Positions 6,937 to 8,672 of a DNA stretch of 8,672 bases are shown here, in pieces. The stretch is from an uncultured Asticcacaulis sp. (GTDB taxonomy: Bacteria > Pseudomonadota > Alphaproteobacteria > Caulobacterales > Caulobacteraceae). Made by a program: the position numbers and the translations under genes. Every line of letters begins with the position of its first letter. The first letter of the stretch is position 1. The notes under the pieces were generated by a model. That model saw nothing but the letters and a program-made list of their open reading frames with translations, was not told where the DNA came from and did no database searches. Location of the stretch: positions 1 to 8,672 of the forward strand of contig CAMLLA010000164.1 in NCBI GenBank assembly GCA_946480525.1, in the 5' to 3' direction.

Positions 6937-7544
6937 TGCGAAAGGACTCCGGCGACGAGGGGAATGCCGACCACGGCGGAAATAACGGCGGTGCTGGCGG
7001 AAATCAGGCCCAGGGCATGCCAGGGACGCTGGGCGCTGAGGGCGACGACAAGGGCGGTCGCCGACGCCACGGAAAAGGAAAACACGGCCCAGGCATAGCG
7101 CGTGGCCGGATGGCCGGGCATATATTCCCAGGCCAGCATGGCCGTGGCCATGCCGATGGCGGGGGCCAGCACCAGGCAGGACAGCAGCCGGGCGGTAATC
7201 CGCAGGGCGCGCCTTTTGCCGAGATGATCCGGAATGTCGGGCGTCTCGCGCTGGCGGCGTTGTTTCTCGGGCCTTGCGGTGCTGTCCGGCGACCTGAGAG
7301 TCTGCCAGACGATCAGCGCCAGCGGCAGGCTCATGGCGATCAGGACGCCGAACGGCAGGCCGTAGTCGGGCTTATAGGCGGTCATCCACAATGCGGCGGA
7401 GCCCAGCATGGCCGTCCAGGCAATTGGTACAGCGTAAGGCGTGATGGCCGTGGGCAGGCCACGGCCCAGCCATCTAAGGTATAATAGAGCAATCGCGCCG
7501 GCGATCAGAGCGACTGCGGCGAAGGTCATGGCGGCCGTAATCAT
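6933..7544 (-). CDS. Six-helix inner-membrane protein of unknown function, coupled to the PepSY gene
   Basis: This 203-residue protein is almost all membrane. Predicted helices lie at about 5-23, 39-56, 62-82, 117-138, 148-169 and 175-199, in two groups of three. They are separated by a strongly basic loop (83-116, with RPEKQRRQRE) that by the positive-inside rule should face the cytoplasm. I do not recognise a family with certainty. Small multi-helix proteins (DUF3325/DUF3649 or 'iron transporter' annotations) are often found beside PepSY reductases, and this may be a fused or divergent relative. The 4-bp ATGA overlap with the PepSY gene and the Fur-type operator 43 bp before its start argue for a partner role in siderophore-iron handling. 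ATG 7544 has GGA 5 nt upstream; an internal ATG at 7529 (residue 6) is the alternative start. Confidence 0.8.
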   Translation of the reverse strand: MITAAMTFAAVALIAGAIALLYLRWLGRGLPTAITPYAVPIAWTAMLGSAALWMTAYKPDYGLPFGVLIAMSLPLALIVWQTLRSPDSTARPEKQRRQRETPDIPDHLGKRRALRITARLLSCLVLAPAIGMATAMLAWEYMPGHPATRYAWAVFSFSVASATALVVALSAQRPWHALGLISASTAVISAVVGIPLVAGVLSQ

Positions 7545-7586
7545 GGCCTTCCGATACCAGCCGGAACTGCCCGTGTAAACATATAA

Positions 7587-7601
7587 TGCGAAGCATTCGC
7601 A
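7587..7601 (-). promoter_or_regulatory. Fur-type operator upstream of the membrane protein-PepSY operon
   Basis: TGCGAAG-C-ATTCGCA is the cleanest of the Fur-type sites here: its outer six bases, TGCGAA and TTCGCA, are perfectly complementary. It lies 43 bp before the ATG of the six-helix protein. AT-rich sequence (TTATATG) just downstream on the minus strand could be the -10 region. Together with the boxes at 5372 and 3162 it places all three minus-strand units under one probable regulator. Confidence 0.72.
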
Positions 7602-7633
7602 ATATTATCGACTTATGGATTCAGAGTGGAGGC

Positions 7634-7804
7634 TCAGGCCTCCGACGTGTCGGTCGAAAAAATCTGGCGCCGGCGCGCGGTCCAGGCGCTCAAGCCCCCA
7701 ATGGCGATCAGCGGCGCCGACAATAGCCATATCGGTACCGCCACAGCATAGGCCACTATCAACCAGACTCCCTTTGGTTTTCGATTGCCGTCACAACTGA
7801 CCAT
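7634..7804 (-). CDS. Possible small membrane protein (56 residues)
   Basis: An open frame from ATG 7804 to a TGA at 7636-7634 gives 56 residues. It has a short basic start (CDGNRKPKGV), a hydrophobic core of about 29 residues (13-41, including WLIVAYAVAVPIWLL and APLIAIGGL), then an ARRRQIF patch and a polar tail (STDTSEA). The core is long enough for one tilted helix or, with P24 and P31 near its middle, a short hairpin. GAGGG lies 6 nt before the ATG, and an in-frame TGA sits four codons upstream. A TTG at codon 15, with AAGGGAG about 5 nt upstream, is an alternative start giving 42 residues. It reads towards the iron operon, and the Fur-type box lies after its stop, so it is probably not in that operon. 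I do not recognise it; the protein-like hydrophobic and basic pattern is the main evidence. Confidence 0.5.
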   Translation of the reverse strand: MVSCDGNRKPKGVWLIVAYAVAVPIWLLSAPLIAIGGLSAWTARRRQIFSTDTSEA

Positions 7805-7848
7805 GGTACGCCCTCACCCCATTCAGCCACGAAGGTGAAATAACGCCG

Positions 7849-7870
7849 ATATACAGTTAATATACGGTTA
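7849..7870. repeat. Tandem 11-bp direct repeat upstream of manD
   Basis: ATATACAGTTA (7849-7859) is followed immediately by ATATACGGTTA (7860-7870), identical except at one position. An 11-bp period is about one helical turn, so both copies face the same side of the DNA, a common arrangement for cooperative regulator half-sites. It lies 161 bp before the manD start, in AT-rich DNA. Confidence 0.55.
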
Positions 7871-7880
7871 CCGACCGCGG

Positions 7881-7960
7881 TTGATAGGACAGGCCAATTG
7901 GTTTCCAGCGCACCATGGTCAGATTTTTTGTATAATTGGTCAGTCCAATATTGATAGGTC
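7881..7960. repeat. Paired TTGATAGG direct repeat
   Basis: TTGATAGGAC (7881-7890) and TTGATAGGTC (7951-7960) share nine of ten bases, 70 bp apart and in the same orientation. They bracket the candidate manD promoter. They may be regulator sites, but eight-base matches in AT-rich DNA can arise by chance. Confidence 0.3.
7931..7949 (+). promoter_or_regulatory. Candidate manD promoter -10 box and overlapping palindrome
   Basis: TATAAT (7931-7936) matches the -10 consensus exactly and is followed by ATTGG-TCAGT-CCAAT (7935-7949), a 5-bp inverted repeat that would cover the transcription start. No good -35 element is visible at the right distance. The TTGG/CCAA symmetry recalls operators of GntR-family sugar-acid regulators (UxuR type), which fits a mannonate gene, but this is inference. 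Confidence 0.4.
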
Positions 7961-8030
7961 CGTTGCGGTACGATAAAGGTCGGACATGAATTGCGCAGCC
8001 ATTGCTGCATCAAGACCGGGATAGACCCAT

Positions 8031-8672
8031 ATGAAGATCATCGACGCCAGAGTTATCGTTACATGTCCGGGGCGGAACTTCGTCACGCTCAAGATCATCA
8101 CGGACGAAGGCGTCTATGGCATCGGCGATGCAACCTTGAATGGCCGTGAGCTTTCGGTCGTCTCTTACCTTCAGGACCACGTCATTCCCTGCCTGATCGG
8201 CCGTGACCCGCACCAGATCGAGGACATCTGGCAGTACCTCTATCGCGGCGCCTACTGGCGCCGGGGCCCGGTGACCATGACGGCGGTCGCCGCCGTCGAC
8301 ATGGCGCTGTGGGACATCAAGGGCAAGGTCGCCAATCTCCCGGTCTATCAACTGCTGGGCGGTCGCTGCCGCACTGGCGTCATGGTTTATGGACATGCCA
8401 ACGGCACTTCGATCCAGGACACGATCGACGTGGCGCTGAGCTACAAGGAGATGGGCTACAAGGCCATCCGTTTGCAGTGCGGCGTGCCGGGCCTCGCCTC
8501 GACCTATGGCGTGTCGAAGGACAAGATGTTCTACGAACCGGCCGACGCCGACCTGCCGACCGAGAACGTCTGGTCGACCGAAGCCTATATGCGAATCGTG
8601 CCCGAGCTGTTCGCCGCCGCCCGCGAGCGGCTCGGCTGGGACGTCCATTTGCTCCACGACGTCCACCATCGG
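8031..8672 (+). CDS. manD: D-mannonate dehydratase, enolase superfamily (N-terminal part, cut by window edge)
   Basis: ManD dehydrates D-mannonate to 2-keto-3-deoxy-D-gluconate in the cytoplasm, a step in glucuronate breakdown feeding the KDG kinase/aldolase route. The 214 residues visible are about half of the usual 400 or so. They start [20 protein letters not shown] and include the enolase-superfamily capping domain and the beginning of the barrel. As I recall them, the ManD active-site residues fall at their published positions: N37, H122, R147, Y159, D210 (first Mg ligand) and H212 (acid-base). The remaining metal ligands, two glutamates near 236 and 262, lie beyond the window. Intact R147, Y159 and H212 favour true mannonate dehydratase over the low-efficiency RspA-like paralogues. 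ATG 8031 matches the family start; GGGA lies about 9 nt upstream. No other sugar-acid gene is visible, so partners should follow to the right. Confidence 0.95.
   Translation, partial: MKIIDARVIVTCPGRNFVTLKIITDEGVYGIGDATLNGRELSVVSYLQDHVIPCLIGRDPHQIEDIWQYLYRGAYWRRGPVTMTAVAAVDMALWDIKGKVANLPVYQLLGGRCRTGVMVYGHANGTSIQDTIDVALSYKEMGYKAIRLQCGVPGLASTYGVSKDKMFYEPADADLPTENVWSTEAYMRIVPELFAAARERLGWDVHLLHDVHHR

Larger units (their letters stand above)
7545..8030. other. Gene-poor regulatory stretch between the iron locus and manD
   Basis: No large gene is convincing in these 486 bp. From left to right the stretch holds a Fur-type operator (7587-7601), a probable 56-residue membrane ORF on the minus strand (7634-7804), a tandem 11-bp repeat (7849-7870), an 8-bp palindrome CCAATTGG (7894-7901), a TTGATAGG direct repeat (7881 and 7951), and a TATAAT-like box with an ATTGG/CCAAT palindrome (7931-7949). 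The segment from about 7800 to 8000 is visibly more AT-rich than the flanking genes, as expected for promoter DNA. Confidence 0.6.

Noticed and set aside
7615..7800. A 61-codon plus-strand frame opposite the small membrane ORF
   Set aside because: The product is R-, S- and P-rich with no pattern, as expected of the complement of a hydrophobic reading frame.
7759..8013. An 84-codon minus-strand frame starting MMQQWLRNSC
   Set aside because: It crosses AT-rich promoter-like DNA with tandem repeats, has no domain or hydrophobic pattern, and overlaps the better 56-residue frame. It remains possible but unsupported.
8010..8669. A 219-codon minus-strand frame opposite manD
   Set aside because: The plus strand matches mannonate dehydratase residue by residue, including active-site positions.
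1..8672. CRISPR arrays, tRNA or rRNA genes, insertion sequences, phage genes
   Set aside because: No regularly spaced repeats, tRNA-like folds, transposase motifs or phage proteins were recognised on either strand.

Overview
The window looks like chromosomal DNA of a GC-rich alphaproteobacterium, most likely of the Caulobacteraceae (Asticcacaulis/Caulobacter type). This rests on codon use, the abundance of TonB-dependent receptors, a RIME-like intergenic palindrome, operators of the alphaproteobacterial Fur type (TGCGAAT-n-ATTCGCA) and a mannonate dehydratase that closely follows the known alphaproteobacterial enzymes. The species assignment is inference.

Layout. 52-684 (+) encodes a TetR-family regulator, followed by a bidirectional intrinsic terminator (704-736). 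The 685-970 spacer also holds a 30-nt hairpin (756-785) and a RIME-like double palindrome (844-915). From 971 to 7544 four genes lie on the minus strand and form a ferric-siderophore uptake locus. Read 5' to 3' they are: a six-helix membrane protein of unknown function (6933-7544); an eight-helix PepSY-family inner-membrane protein of the ferrisiderophore-reductase type (5410-6936), joined to the first gene by an ATGA overlap; a FhuA-like TonB-dependent receptor (3217-5301, GTG start); and a FhuE/FpvA-like TonB-dependent receptor (971-3067). The 486-bp stretch 7545-8030 holds no large gene, but contains a probable 56-residue membrane-protein gene (7634-7804, minus), a Fur-type operator and several repeat and promoter elements. 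From 8031 to the right edge runs the N-terminal half of D-mannonate dehydratase, manD (+), which belongs to a different, sugar-acid, pathway.

How it fits together. A Fur-type 15-mer stands upstream of each of the three minus-strand transcription units (7587-7601, 5372-5386, 3162-3176). The two receptor promoters share one plan: a good distal box, 6-7 bp, TTGAC(T/A), exactly 18 bp, then ATTGCGAC beginning a second, degenerate box. The simplest reading is an iron-repressed set in which two outer-membrane receptors of different ligand classes import ferric siderophores through TonB, and the PepSY protein, perhaps with its coupled six-helix partner, releases iron by reduction at the inner membrane.

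No obviously new enzymatic system is visible. The most interesting points are the matched dual-operator promoters, the unidentified membrane protein coupled to the PepSY reductase, the small membrane ORF, and the tandem 11-bp repeats ahead of manD.
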